Source: Streptomyces sp. NBC_01306 (lineage in GTDB: Bacteria > Actinomycetota > Actinomycetes > Streptomycetales > Streptomycetaceae). Taken from it: a DNA stretch of 64,000 nucleotides. Below, in pieces: positions 1 to 8,819 of this stretch. Under the pieces are notes generated by a model. It saw only the letters and a program-made list of their open reading frames with translations. It made no database searches and had not been told where the DNA came from. The position numbers and the translations under genes were made by a program. Location of the stretch: the NCBI RefSeq assembly GCF_026340465.1, contig NZ_JAPEPC010000001.1, positions 496,001 to 560,000 of the forward strand, in the 5' to 3' direction. How positions within the stretch are numbered: the stretch's first letter is position 1; every line of letters starts with the position of its first letter.

Positions 1-1893
1 CGGCTTCAGGATCTTCTGGGTGTCTCCATCCTGACCTGCGAGCATCTCCAGGACACCGTCCTGCCCTGCCGTCTCCAGGAGCTGGAGGAGGCTCTCGGCG
101 ATCATGAGGAGGCTTTCAGGTTCGGTGAGGTCCTCTGCGTCCAGGATCTCGCGGCGCACCAGAACGCTGATCGCGGTGGGAGCGAGCAGCGGGTCGCCCC
201 GCAGGGAGCGGGCCACGGTCTCGCCGTCGGGGTGGGCGTCGGTGAGTACCTCCAGCATGGCCTCGGCGCGGGTACGGAAGGGGCACACGCGCAGGGCGTC
301 GGTGAGCTGGTCCAGGGCGGTGGCCGGGTCCGGGCGGGCCGCTGTCCAGGCGGCGAGTTCGGTGCGGGCGGAGTCCGGGTCGTAGTGGTCGGTGAGGACG
401 CCGAGGAGACCGGCGGCCGGGGCGTGGATGAGTTCGCCGATGAGCGGGGCGTCGCGTCCCTCGGCGAGCAGCCGACGGCGTACGGAGTCGTGGCCGAGGG
501 CGGTCAGCCGGATCAACTCGACCATTCCGTCGGTGAGTTCGGACCGGTACGCCTCGGCGGAGGCATCGGCGCCGGGGTGGCCGCCGAGCGAGCCGAAGAG
601 TTCGGCCAGTTCGGGCGGCAGCCCGGCGGGTGGCTCCAGAGCCTCGGTGGGCGGCGCATCGAGGAATACCGGGTCGGCCATCCCCGCATAGCGCTCGATC
701 GCACCCAGGTCCTCCAGGGCGTCGAGCATCCGGCGAAGAGCGTGGTCCGTGGTTCCGGGCGGCATGTCGTACCCGTCGCCGTATCCACCGCGCACGGTGT
801 CCCGCAGCCGGGGCCAGGGCATCGGATACGTGAGGCTGTACAGGGTGTTGAGGACGTCGGGCACCACTTGCTCGTAGGCGATGGCGAGGGGCGAGGGGAG
901 GTGCCGTCCGCCGCGCGGAACGATCAGCGGTTCCCGGAGATCGGTGAAGGCGTCGAAGGTGCGGCGCCAGAGGGCCAGAGGGTCGTCGAGGAGAGGCCGG
1001 GCCGCGGCGACGGCGTACATCCGGCCCTTGGCGATCCGCACCGTCCTGGCCTTCTTCGCCCATTCCACAGCGAGGCCGAGTTTCTGCAGTCGGGCCGAGG
1101 AGCGGACGCCGGCGCAGTCGTCCCCGGTGGCCAGTTCGGCGACGAGTGCCCGGGCGTCCGCGATGCGCGGATTGCCGGTCGTGGTGACCGGCCTGCCTTC
1201 GCTGCCCGCCCAGTCGGTGATGCCGCGCAGCCAGGTCAGGAGCGGGGACTGTGCGGCGAGCGCGCGCAGTTCGTCCTCGGCCGGCAGGGCGATGGGGAGC
1301 TGCGGCTCGGCGCGTCGGGCGGTGGCCGGTCCGTGCGTGTGGTGCCGGGCCACGATGTGGTCCAGCACCTTCTCGTCGTACCTGACTTCGCCGCGCCGGG
1401 CCCGCTCGACGAAGTCGCTGAGAGCCTGCTGGTCATGTACGTCGATGCCCTGCTCGGCGGCGGTGGTGAGCCAGAACCTGGCCATGCCCCAGCGGGTCCG
1501 GTCCTCCATCGCGGGCCGGTACCGGGGTGCGGCCGCCTCGATGGCCGCGAGGTTTTCGGCGAGAGTCGCGCCGCGTGGGTCGGCGAGCCCCACGGTGTCG
1601 AGGTAGCGCAGCAGGAGGGCGAGGGCGCCCGGCATGTCTCCGGGCTCGTCCTCCGGCAGCAGGGATACCGTCCGGGGCAGCCACTCCAGCAGGAATTCCT
1701 CGACATGCCGGGGCTCCCACAGGCCGAGGCGCCCGTCGCGGGTGCCCCGGTGACGGTAGTCGAGCGCGGACTCGGCGCCGAAGCCGTCCAGCGACTCACC
1801 GCGCTCGTCCGCCCACCGCCCGGCCCGATGGATCAGGAGCCCGCACGCCGCCTCGAACTCGTCGGTCTCCTCAGGCGCGAAATATAGGCGCAC
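1..1893 (-). CDS. Large protein of unknown function, partial (C-terminus beyond window start)
   Basis: An uninterrupted minus-strand frame runs from a GTG at 1893 off the left edge, giving 631 codons with the C-terminus missing. The start VRLYFAPEETDEFEAA follows an AGGAG box; a second GTG lies directly upstream at 1896. Codon bias is typical of real genes here (G/C in third position), and the other open frames in this stretch lack that pattern. The protein is Leu/Ala/Arg/Glu rich with no signal peptide, membrane segment or recognised motif, and looks like a soluble, helix-rich cytoplasmic protein. I do not recognise the family and assign no function. Confidence 0.75.
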   Translation of the reverse strand, partial: MRLYFAPEETDEFEAACGLLIHRAGRWADERGESLDGFGAESALDYRHRGTRDGRLGLWEPRHVEEFLLEWLPRTVSLLPEDEPGDMPGALALLLRYLDTVGLADPRGATLAENLAAIEAAAPRYRPAMEDRTRWGMARFWLTTAAEQGIDVHDQQALSDFVERARRGEVRYDEKVLDHIVARHHTHGPATARRAEPQLPIALPAEDELRALAAQSPLLTWLRGITDWAGSEGRPVTTTGNPRIADARALVAELATGDDCAGVRSSARLQKLGLAVEWAKKARTVRIAKGRMYAVAAARPLLDDPLALWRRTFDAFTDLREPLIVPRGGRHLPSPLAIAYEQVVPDVLNTLYSLTYPMPWPRLRDTVRGGYGDGYDMPPGTTDHALRRMLDALEDLGAIERYAGMADPVFLDAPPTEALEPPAGLPPELAELFGSLGGHPGADASAEAYRSELTDGMVELIRLTALGHDSVRRRLLAEGRDAPLIGELIHAPAAGLLGVLTDHYDPDSARTELAAWTAARPDPATALDQLTDALRVCPFRTRAEAMLEVLTDAHPDGETVARSLRGDPLLAPTAISVLVRREILDAEDLTEPESLLMIAESLLQLLETAGQDGVLEMLAGQDGDTQKILKP

Positions 1894-2032
1894 CACAACG
1901 CTCCTGCCTGTCCTGCGGTCGTCTCCGGGGAGCACGATACGGGCGGACGCCATGCCCCTCGCGGTCGACCGAACCGGTCACCCCGCACCTGAGGCGTGTC
2001 ATCACCGCCTCGCCCGGGTACCTGTCGGTGCT

Positions 2033-2488
2033 TCAGCCCGCAACCAGTCCCAACAGCCGTCGCATCCGGGCGTACTTGGCGGTGAGCCGGTCCCGGGTCG
2101 GGGTGTCCAGTTCGGCCAGTCGCTGCGGATCCGCGTTGTGCGCGATGTCGGATTCCTTGATCAGCAGCGCGCCCGGCACCGCGAGGATCCGGGCCGCGTA
2201 GGTCTCCGGGCTCTCCCCCGGCCGCTTGGTCATGGCGGACACCATGTCCTTGACGCTGCGCGGCAGCGGCGCGTTCTCCAGCCAGGACTCGCTCAGCGCA
2301 CCGTCCTCGACCGAGTCGTGCAGCCAGGCGGCGGCGATCTGTTCGTCGGTGCCGCCGCGTGCGGCGACTCCTTCCGCGACCGCTGCCAGGTGCACGGTGT
2401 ACGGCCGGCCCGCTTTGTCGGTCTGCGTGGCGTGCACCCGGCGTGCGAGTGCCTCGACCTCGGTCAGGCTCAGGTGGCTGTTCAGCAT
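2033..2488 (-). CDS. HD-domain phosphohydrolase (MESH1/SpoT hydrolase-like)
   Basis: This 151-residue protein is about the size of a single HD domain. It shows the ordered metal-ligand elements of the RelA/SpoT hydrolase type: an early His in YTVHLAAVAEG, the HD pair in WLHDSVEDG, and a late Asp/Asn in KESDIAHNADPQR. Single-domain members hydrolyse (p)ppGpp or related nucleotides, so a role in small-molecule turnover in the cytosol is inferred; the substrate cannot be read from sequence. It is transcribed away from the response-regulator gene that starts at 2618. Confidence 0.8.
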   Translation of the reverse strand: MLNSHLSLTEVEALARRVHATQTDKAGRPYTVHLAAVAEGVAARGGTDEQIAAAWLHDSVEDGALSESWLENAPLPRSVKDMVSAMTKRPGESPETYAARILAVPGALLIKESDIAHNADPQRLAELDTPTRDRLTAKYARMRRLLGLVAG

Positions 2489-2617
2489 GGGCCCTCATGC
2501 TAGGGGGCTGCGTACGCCTTGCGCGACAGACCACGATCACCGCATCGACGGCGCCTCCGGCGCCCGTCCACGCGGGGGCGTCCCGGTGGTTTTCCGAACT
2601 CATCTACGATCAACGGC

Positions 2618-3349
2618 GTGTGCGCACATGTCATCGTCGCTGAAGACGACGAGAAACAGGCCGAACTGGTACGCCGATACCTGGAACGCGAGGGCCACGC
2701 CGTCACGGTGGTGGGTGACGGCCTGGCGGCCCTGGAGGAGGTACGCCACGGAGCACCGGACCTCCTGGTCCTGGATGTGATGATGCCGCGCGCCGACGGA
2801 CTGGACGTCGTACGGGTCCTGCGCGCCGAGTCACGGGAGCTGCCGGTGCTCATGCTGACGGCCCGCACCGCCGAGGACGATCTGCTGCTCGGGCTCGATC
2901 TGGGCGCCGACGACTACATGACCAAGCCGTACAGCCCGCGGGAGCTGATGGCGCGGGTCCGCACTCTGCTCCGCCGCTCGCAGCGGTCCGCGGGGGCGGC
3001 GACCGCCCCCGCTCCCGATCCGCTGCTGTCGGTGGGCACGCTGGTCGTCGACCCGGCACGGCACTCGGTGTCGGTCGGCGGCCGGCCGGTGGACTGCACC
3101 CCGGGCGAGTTCCGGGTGCTGGCCGCGATGGCCGCCGAACCCGACCGGGTCTTCACCCGGCAGCAACTGCTGGCCGAACTGCACGGCTTCGACCGGTACA
3201 TCAGCAACCGCACGGTCGACGTACACGTCATGAATCTGCGCAAGAAGATAGAGACGGCCCCGCGCAGACCCGCCCGGCTGCTCACCGTGTTCGGCGTCGG
3301 CTACAAACTGACCGACCCGGCGAAGGGCGCCCAACTTGCCTCCCAGTAG
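2618..3349 (+). CDS. Two-component response regulator, OmpR/PhoB family
   Basis: The protein has a receiver domain followed by a winged-helix DNA-binding domain, 243 residues in all. Receiver hallmarks are the acidic pocket AEDDE near the N-terminus, phospho-acceptor Asp53 in LLVLDVMMP, a Thr in MLTARTAEDD and Lys103 in MTKPYSPRE. The C-terminal half carries the trans_reg_C pattern (TPGEFRVLAAM ... RTVDVHVMNLRKKI). I chose the GTG at 2618 because the frame upstream of it is Arg/Pro-rich and unlike the family. The end overlaps the start of the histidine-kinase gene by 14 bases, so the pair is translationally coupled. Confidence 0.93.
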   Translation: MCAHVIVAEDDEKQAELVRRYLEREGHAVTVVGDGLAALEEVRHGAPDLLVLDVMMPRADGLDVVRVLRAESRELPVLMLTARTAEDDLLLGLDLGADDYMTKPYSPRELMARVRTLLRRSQRSAGAATAPAPDPLLSVGTLVVDPARHSVSVGGRPVDCTPGEFRVLAAMAAEPDRVFTRQQLLAELHGFDRYISNRTVDVHVMNLRKKIETAPRRPARLLTVFGVGYKLTDPAKGAQLASQ

Positions 3350-5411
3350 CCGTAGCAGTCGCAGTCGCAGTACAAGCCCCGGTGGAAGCCGGCCCGAGCG
3401 TGTGCGGCGGACGCGGCTGCCGCTCCGCAAGAGTCTGTTCGGCCGGCTGCTGGCCGTGTCGGCGATGGTGGCAGCGTGTTCGGTGGTGGCGACCGCGTGG
3501 CTCGCCGCACAGACCACATCCGGTGCGATCAAGCAGGAGCAGGGCCAGAACCTCACCGCCGACACCCGCATCTACAACACCCTGCTCGGTTACGCCGCCG
3601 CCCATCCCCGGTGGGACGGTGTCGACGCGACGGTGCGCAAACTGGCCCACCAGTCCGGCCGCCGGATCGCTCTGACCACGGAGAACCACCAGTCCGTCGC
3701 CGACTCGGCGGCGGGCCGGAAGCCGCCGCCGGCGCTGCCGCCCCAGGTGTCGGCGGTCGTCGACCCGCTCTCCATGGACACCACGCTGGCGGCGCGGAGT
3801 TCCACCACGACCGACACCACGGCCGACCGGATCGACCCACGGGCGGTCGGACCGTTCCGGCTGCCCGCATCGGAGCGCGGAAAACTGAAGCGCGCCGCCG
3901 ACCGCGCCGTGGCCTGTCTCGGCCGCCTCGGGATCGCATCGGACGCCGTGGAGGGGCCGAGCGGCCGACCCCGTATCCAACCGGTGGGCAACGACCCGGA
4001 CCGCACGCAGGGAACGAGGTGCGAGACGGACGCGCTGGACGCGCCCACCCCGACGGAGCAGAAGGCGCTCACCGCGCTCAACCACCTGGCGGACGCCTGT
4101 CTGGACCGCCAGCACCGCGACCCGATACATCTGAGCCTGAACCTCTCCTGGAACGAAGCCGCGGCCCCTGAGGTGAAGAGGGCGGCTGCGAGAGCCGTGG
4201 CCGCCGAGCCCACTCCTGTGCCGCCGACGAGCCCCCGCAACAGCGATGACGACCGGGCCATCGCGTCCTGTGTCGGCACCGCGCGCCGCGAACAGCTCAG
4301 CTCGTACGTCGCGTCGCCGGCCCTGCTGTTCATCGGCGACCAGGGCGGGGCCACGGTCCCGGGGTTCAACCTCTCCCCGGCCAACACCGCCCGTATCGCG
4401 GGTGTCGCGGCCCTCGTCCTCGCCCTCACGGTCGGCGCTTCGGTGCTCGCCGGGGCCCGGCTGGTGCGCCCGCTGCACGCGCTCACCAACGCGGCGCAGC
4501 GGATGCGGGACGGCGGGAGTTCGGAGCCCGTCGAGGTCACGACGGACAACGAGATCGGGCGGCTGGCAGCCACGTTCAACGACATGTCGGCGCACCGCGC
4601 ACGTCTTGAGGAGCAGCGCAAGGCGATGGTGAGCGATGTCGCGCACGAGCTGCGTACCCCGCTCAGCAACATCCGCGGCTGGCTGGAGGCCGCACAGGAC
4701 GGCCTGGCCGAACCCGACCCGGCCTTCGTCTCCTCGCTCCTGGAGGAGGCGGTGCAGTTGCAGCACATCATTGACGACCTCCAGGACCTGTCGGCCGCCG
4801 ACGCGGGGTCGCTGCGGCTGCATGTGGAGCCGGTACGGATCCAGGACCTCCTGGGCCAGGTCGCGTCGGCCCACCAGGCGCGCGCGGAGACGGCGGGGGT
4901 GACGCTGACGGTGACCGGAGCGCCACCGGGAACCCCGGCGCTGGTCCTGGCGGCCGACCCGGTCCGGCTGCGGCAGGCGGTGGGCAACCTGGTCTCCAAC
5001 GCGGTACGCCACACACCGCCGGGCGGACGGGTCACGCTGCGAGTGCGGGGCGGTACGCCCGGTCCGGCCGGAGTCCGGGCCGCGGAAGCGCCCTGCACGG
5101 AGGCCGTGGTGGAGGTGGCCGACACCGGCACCGGCATCCCCGCCGAGTACCTTCCGTACGTCTTCGACCGCTTCTGGCGCGCCGAGAAATCACGTAACCG
5201 CCGTACGGGCGGCAGCGGCCTGGGCCTGGCGATCGTCCGCAAACTCGCCGAGGCGCACGGCGGCACCGCGAGTGCGGCCAGTACGGAGGGGGAGGGTTCG
5301 GTCTTCACCCTCAGGCTGCCCCTGCGACGGCCGGAGGCGGCAACGGACAGCGACGAGCCGGCCGGGAGAACGCAGAACCCGGCGGCTGAAACCTCGCCGC
5401 CCTCGCCCTGA
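3336..5411 (+). CDS. Two-component sensor histidine kinase with large extracytoplasmic domain
   Basis: The 691-residue kinase partners the OmpR regulator just upstream, which it overlaps. The TTG at 3336 is the first usable start; a shorter form is possible. Order: a transmembrane segment near residues 35-55, an outside region of roughly 290 residues with several Cys, a second transmembrane segment near 350-375, a HAMP linker, the phospho-acceptor His437 in VAHELRTPLSNIRGW, and an HATPase domain with N box (NLVSNAVRH), G1 (DTGTGIP) and G2 (GGSGLGLAIV). The outside domain resembles nothing I can name, so the signal is unknown. The surface-protein and sortase genes that follow are possible targets, by position only. 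Confidence 0.92.
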   Translation: MPPSSRSSRSRSTSPGGSRPERVRRTRLPLRKSLFGRLLAVSAMVAACSVVATAWLAAQTTSGAIKQEQGQNLTADTRIYNTLLGYAAAHPRWDGVDATVRKLAHQSGRRIALTTENHQSVADSAAGRKPPPALPPQVSAVVDPLSMDTTLAARSSTTTDTTADRIDPRAVGPFRLPASERGKLKRAADRAVACLGRLGIASDAVEGPSGRPRIQPVGNDPDRTQGTRCETDALDAPTPTEQKALTALNHLADACLDRQHRDPIHLSLNLSWNEAAAPEVKRAAARAVAAEPTPVPPTSPRNSDDDRAIASCVGTARREQLSSYVASPALLFIGDQGGATVPGFNLSPANTARIAGVAALVLALTVGASVLAGARLVRPLHALTNAAQRMRDGGSSEPVEVTTDNEIGRLAATFNDMSAHRARLEEQRKAMVSDVAHELRTPLSNIRGWLEAAQDGLAEPDPAFVSSLLEEAVQLQHIIDDLQDLSAADAGSLRLHVEPVRIQDLLGQVASAHQARAETAGVTLTVTGAPPGTPALVLAADPVRLRQAVGNLVSNAVRHTPPGGRVTLRVRGGTPGPAGVRAAEAPCTEAVVEVADTGTGIPAEYLPYVFDRFWRAEKSRNRRTGGSGLGLAIVRKLAEAHGGTASAASTEGEGSVFTLRLPLRRPEAATDSDEPAGRTQNPAAETSPPSP

Positions 5412-5430
5412 TCCAATGACCACAGCGTCC

Positions 5431-5455
5431 TGACAGCTTCCTCATAACTGCTTGC
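5431..5455 (+). promoter_or_regulatory. Possible regulator-binding/promoter stretch upstream of the surface protein
   Basis: A TGACAGCTTCCTCATAACTG stretch with related CAGCTT/CTGCTT elements lies between the histidine-kinase stop and the surface-protein gene. OmpR-type regulators often bind repeated elements of this sort, so it could be a target of the adjacent system. This is inference from position and weak repetition only. Confidence 0.25.
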
Positions 5456-5533
5456 GAGTCTGTCGCTGTGCCCGGCACCTGCTGCGAACCGCAGCCAGGA
5501 ATCACCAAGGCCGGGCTGGAACTGGAGCTGTTC

Positions 5534-6022
5534 ATGTCCCCACGTCTGTCCCTGCGTACCGCTGTGCTCGCCGCCGTCGCGGTCGGCACGGTGATCGTCC
5601 CGTCGACCGCAGCCTTCGCGTCCGACAGCCCCAAGCCCGTCGCCCCCAAGGCCGAGCCGTCCGCGGCGTCGTCCGCCAGCAGGGCCAAGCCCACGCCGCC
5701 GACCGTGAAGCCCTCCACCGCCCGGGCGGCCGCCCGCCGCGAGGCAGCCCGGGCGGCCGCGCAGCCGACGGTGGCCCCGCGAGGCGCCGTGGCCGCGGGC
5801 GACAAGCCCACTCCGGCTGCACGGGCCGCCAAGCCCTCCGCGGCCCCCCAGGTCGCCAGGGCGGCCGCCGCCCCGCGAGGCGCCGTCGCCGCCGGTGAGC
5901 GGCCGGCCGGCAACAGCAGCGACACCACGGCGATCATCGGCTCGGCAGTCGGGGCCGCTCTGCTCTCGGGCGCCGGCACGATCGTGCTGCGCCGCCGCTC
6001 CGCCGCACAGCGCAACGGCTGA
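5534..6022 (+). CDS. Small Ala/Pro/Lys-rich secreted protein with C-terminal membrane anchor
   Basis: The start at 5534 gives an N-terminal signal peptide (MSPRLSLRTAVLAAVAVG, cleavage probably after AFA). A low-complexity Ala/Pro/Lys linker follows, with a repeated PRGAVAAGDKP / PRGAVAAGERP segment. The C-terminus is a hydrophobic helix (AIIGSAVGAALLSGAGTIVL) and then RRRSAAQRNG. That layout is a cell-wall sorting signal, but no LPXTG or LAXTG is visible before the helix; the sequence there is AGNSSDTT. A class F sortase gene follows 130 bases downstream. It is either a sortase substrate with an unusual signal or a simple membrane-anchored wall protein. Confidence 0.8.
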   Translation: MSPRLSLRTAVLAAVAVGTVIVPSTAAFASDSPKPVAPKAEPSAASSASRAKPTPPTVKPSTARAAARREAARAAAQPTVAPRGAVAAGDKPTPAARAAKPSAAPQVARAAAAPRGAVAAGERPAGNSSDTTAIIGSAVGAALLSGAGTIVLRRRSAAQRNG

Positions 6023-6151
6023 CGCACCCTCAGCAGTGGCGCCGTCCGTCACCGGGCGGCGCCACTGCCTGCGTCCGCGCCCTCGCCGGCGCCCCTGTAC
6101 TCACCCAGCCCCGTGCTGCTCTCCCGTAGCCCTGAACGTCCTGGAGCCCTC

Positions 6152-6808
6152 ATGTCCCGTACGCACCAGCCGATATGGCGATCCGCCGCACTGCCCGCAG
6201 CAGCCGTCTGCCTCACCCTGGCAGCGCTCACGGGCTGTTCGTCCGGCTCCTCGGACTCAGCGGGGCACAAACCCGCCGGCACGGCGAGTACGGCGTCGGG
6301 CTCCGACGCAGGCAAGAGCACCGCGACCGACACCAAAACGGACACCAAGACGGACACGAAGCAGCCCTCGCCCCCGACGGAGGTGTCGATCCCGTCAATC
6401 GGGGTGACGAGTTCGCTGCTGCAGCTCGGTCTCAACGCGGACCGCACGGTCGAGGTCCCGCCGGCGGACAAAGGCATGACGGCGGGCTGGTACACGGGCA
6501 GCGTCACCCCCGGCGAAAAGGGAGCCGCCGTCCTGATCGGCCACAACGACACCCGCTACGGCAGGGCCGTCTTCCACGACCTCAGGAAGATCCACAAGGG
6601 CGCGGACATCGCCGTCCGCAACAAACTGGGCAAGACGGCCCACTTCACGGTCACCGGCACGGAGAGCGTCAGCAAGAAGGCGTTCCCGACCGACCAGGTC
6701 TACGGCAAGACCGCCGACCGCGCCCTGCGCCTGATCACCTGCGACGGATCGTTCGACGCGCAGGGTCACCCGGTGAACAACCTGATCGTCTTCGCCACGC
6801 TGCGCTGA
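6152..6808 (+). CDS. Class F sortase, lipoprotein type
   Basis: This 218-residue exported transpeptidase has a lipoprotein signal with lipobox Cys29 (ALTGC), then a Ser/Thr/Lys-rich spacer containing a TDTK triplicate. The sortase domain has the catalytic His131 in VLIGHND and Cys197 in LRLITCDGSFD, the spacing expected for class F. In the last strand, where sortases normally carry the catalytic Arg, I read GHPVNNLIVFA, which has no Arg; this needs a structural alignment. Class F enzymes in actinobacteria are poorly characterised. The gene directly upstream encodes a likely partner or substrate. Confidence 0.88.
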   Translation: MSRTHQPIWRSAALPAAAVCLTLAALTGCSSGSSDSAGHKPAGTASTASGSDAGKSTATDTKTDTKTDTKQPSPPTEVSIPSIGVTSSLLQLGLNADRTVEVPPADKGMTAGWYTGSVTPGEKGAAVLIGHNDTRYGRAVFHDLRKIHKGADIAVRNKLGKTAHFTVTGTESVSKKAFPTDQVYGKTADRALRLITCDGSFDAQGHPVNNLIVFATLR

Positions 6809-6864
6809 CCAACTGGCCCCGCCCGCAGGCCTTTGCCCCGAGGAGCCAGGACCACAGATCCTGG

Positions 6865-6891
6865 GCGCTTTATCTTGCCTATACAAAGCGC
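6865..6891. promoter_or_regulatory. Inverted repeat upstream of SPW protein gene
   Basis: A perfect 7-base inverted repeat, GCGCTTT / AAAGCGC, is separated by 13 A/T-rich bases (ATCTTGCCTATAC) and lies 82 bases before the SPW gene. The unusually AT-rich spacer could hold a -10 element (TATAC), which would fit an operator over a promoter. No regulator can be assigned. Confidence 0.35.
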
Positions 6892-6972
6892 ATAAACAGG
6901 CGCAAAATGGAACTTGCGCGGCTCAGCCGTGCAAACGCGGTCGGACTTGCAGCAGAGAAGGAGGCGAGTCGC

Positions 6973-7488
6973 ATGGCCGACGTCTCACACACAAGAGGCG
7001 ATCTAGCAACCCACCCCGACGTCCCAGAGATGCGGGCCCGGTATGACCGGATGCTCGGCGGGCGCGATGTGGCACTCGTGGACGGGCCGGTGTTTCTCGT
7101 CGGCGTGTACTGCGCGGTGTCCGCGTGGGTGATCCACTTTTCGAGCACCCAGTCGGCGCTGACGACGCACAACCTCATCATGGGCATCGCGATCGCCCTG
7201 CTGGGCCTCGGATTCACCATCATGCCGGAGCGGATGTACGGCCTCAGCTGGGCCATGGTCGTGATGGGCGCCTGGCTGGTCGTTGCCCCATGGGTCGTGG
7301 GCAGCCACCCGGACAAGGGCATCATCTGGAGCAACGCGGTCATCGGAGGCGTCACCGCCCTACTCGGGTTGGTGTGCACCGTCGTAGCGGCAAGGCGCAG
7401 TCGTCACGCCCACACCACCGGCGGCTCCATGGGCACCAGGGGAGCAAGCCGGCTCAGTCGCGCAAGCCGACCCGACCGCGCCGACTGA
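6973..7488 (+). CDS. SPW-repeat integral membrane protein
   Basis: The 171-residue protein begins at an ATG with a near-perfect GAAGGAGG box eight bases upstream. After a short soluble N-terminus (MADVSHTRGDLATHPDV) there are four predicted membrane helices in two related pairs. The second pair ends in SWAMVVMGAWLVVAPWVVG, the WxxxxPWxxG-type signature of the SPW family. The C-terminal tail is basic. These proteins are widespread in actinomycetes with no established function. It ends 39 bases before a strong terminator. Confidence 0.85.
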   Translation: MADVSHTRGDLATHPDVPEMRARYDRMLGGRDVALVDGPVFLVGVYCAVSAWVIHFSSTQSALTTHNLIMGIAIALLGLGFTIMPERMYGLSWAMVVMGAWLVVAPWVVGSHPDKGIIWSNAVIGGVTALLGLVCTVVAARRSRHAHTTGGSMGTRGASRLSRASRPDRAD

Positions 7489-7527
7489 GGTGACGTCCGG
7501 CGAAAGCAGAAGAAACGGGGAACACAG

Positions 7528-7575
7528 AGAGACGGGTGGTGTGGGCCGGATATCCGGCCCACACCACCCGTCTCT
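7528..7575. terminator. Perfect 24-bp palindrome, bidirectional terminator
   Basis: The two halves are exact reverse complements (AGAGACGGGTGGTGTGGGCC... mirrored), giving a 24-bp stem with essentially no loop centred at 7551/7552. It sits between the plus-strand SPW gene and the minus-strand tRNA-Leu, where a terminator must serve both sides. No U-tract follows, as is normal for Streptomyces. Confidence 0.85.
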
Positions 7576-7603
7576 TCACTGCTCAAAGCTTCACTGCTCA
7601 AAG
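7574..7603. repeat. Two tandem copies of a 15-base unit abutting tRNA-Leu
   Basis: The unit CTTCACTGCTCAAAG occurs twice head-to-tail, and the second copy ends exactly at the base before the tRNA 3' end. It could be a replication-slippage duplication in the tRNA trailer or a scar of past integration at the tRNA; no integrase is present. Confidence 0.7.
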
Positions 7604-7688
7604 TGTCCGAGGGGGGACTTGAACCCCCACGCCCGATAAAGGGCACTAGCACCTCAAGCTAGCGCGTCTGCCATTCCGCCACCCGGAC
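7604..7688 (-). tRNA. tRNA-Leu (anticodon GAG)
   Basis: This is an 85-base class II tRNA on the minus strand. The acceptor stem pairs GTCCGGG with CTCGGAC, discriminator A. The anticodon stem CTAGC/GCTAG encloses loop TTGAGGT, so the anticodon is GAG and it reads CUC/CUU. A long variable arm and a T-loop GTTCAAGTCC are present. CCA is not encoded. Confidence 0.95.
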
Positions 7689-7864
7689 AAGGTGTCTGTC
7701 GGCCACGGCTTTGTTCCCCGCGGCGACAAGAACAACAATACCAGGGGTTTGCGGTCGCCTTCACCTGTGTTTGCCGTGGTCAGCGGCTGGCCCCGGGGCG
7801 CGGCCCTGCGCCGTTCGGCGGCTCCTCAGCGCCGACGGCACCATGCGTAACAGCGTGCGCACCA

Positions 7865-8818
7865 TCAGTGTCCGAGGTGGCTCCCGGGGGCGGTCACGGC
7901 TGGAGCTGTCAGAGCACTGCCAGGCGCCGTGCCCCGCAGGGCCGCGAGGCGCGCCAGGACCAGTTCCGCGGTCTCCGAAGGGGTCGACCCGACGCTCACA
8001 CCCGCCGCTTCGAGGGCTGCCGTCTTGGCCTGGGCGGTTCCCGACGAGCCGGAGACGATCGCTCCGGCATGTCCCATGGTCCGGCCCTCCGGAGCGGTGA
8101 AGCCCGCGATGTAGCCGACCACGGGTTTCGTGATGTGCCCGGCGATGTATGCGGCGGCCCGCTCCTCGGCGTCGCCGCCGATCTCCCCGATCAGGACGAT
8201 CAGTTCGGTGCCCGGGTCGTCCTGGAACGCCGCGAGGCAGTCGATGTGCGTGGTGCCGATGACAGGGTCTCCGCCGATGCCCACCGCCGAGGAGAAGCCC
8301 TCGTCGCGCAGCTCGTACATCAGCTGGTAGGTGAGCGTGCCGGACTTGGAGACCAGCCCGATCCGGCCGGGCGTGCCGGCGATGTCGGCGGGGATGATGC
8401 CGGCGTTGGACTGCCCGGGGCTGATCAGGCCCGGACAGTTCGGTCCGATGACCCGGGTGCCCCGGTTTTCGGCGTAGGAAGTGAAGACCACCGCGTCGTG
8501 TACGGGGATGCCCTCCGTGATGACGACGGCGAGGCCGATCCCCGCGTCGGCGGCCTCGGCGACCGCGGCGCCCGCGGAGGGCGGCGGGACGAAGACGACG
8601 GTGACGTCGGCTCCGGTGGCCTCGACGCCCTCGCGCACCGAGCCGAAGACGGGGACGGTCACACCGTCGAAGCCGACCGGCCGTCCGGCCTTGCGCGGGT
8701 TGACGCCGCCGACGACGCGCGTCCCCGCGGCGAGCATGCGCCGGGTGTGCTTCATGCCCTCGGTGCCGGTCATGCCCTGGACGAGTACCTTGCTCTCCGC
8801 GGTGAGGAAGATGGCCAT
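7865..8818 (-). CDS. sucD: Succinyl-CoA ligase (ADP-forming) alpha-subunit paralogue
   Basis: The 317-residue protein matches the SucD family from end to end: an N-terminal CoA-binding Rossmann domain ([25 protein letters not shown]) and a ligase domain with the phosphorylated His250 in [15 protein letters not shown] start it at 8818, one base after the stop of the beta-subunit gene, so the two are translated as a pair. SucCD normally couples succinyl-CoA to ATP or GTP synthesis. Lying divergent from oxalyl-CoA decarboxylase, this copy more likely handles acyl-CoA in oxalate metabolism, either recycling succinyl-CoA or activating oxalate itself; this is inferred. Confidence 0.9.
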   Translation of the reverse strand: MAIFLTAESKVLVQGMTGTEGMKHTRRMLAAGTRVVGGVNPRKAGRPVGFDGVTVPVFGSVREGVEATGADVTVVFVPPPSAGAAVAEAADAGIGLAVVITEGIPVHDAVVFTSYAENRGTRVIGPNCPGLISPGQSNAGIIPADIAGTPGRIGLVSKSGTLTYQLMYELRDEGFSSAVGIGGDPVIGTTHIDCLAAFQDDPGTELIVLIGEIGGDAEERAAAYIAGHITKPVVGYIAGFTAPEGRTMGHAGAIVSGSSGTAQAKTAALEAAGVSVGSTPSETAELVLARLAALRGTAPGSALTAPAVTAPGSHLGH

Positions 8819-8819
8819 C

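Noticed and set aside
232..1887. Plus-strand frame of 551 codons at the window start
   Set aside because: The opposite strand has an unbroken frame with better codon bias and a proper ribosome site; this frame is Gly/Val/Arg rich without motifs.
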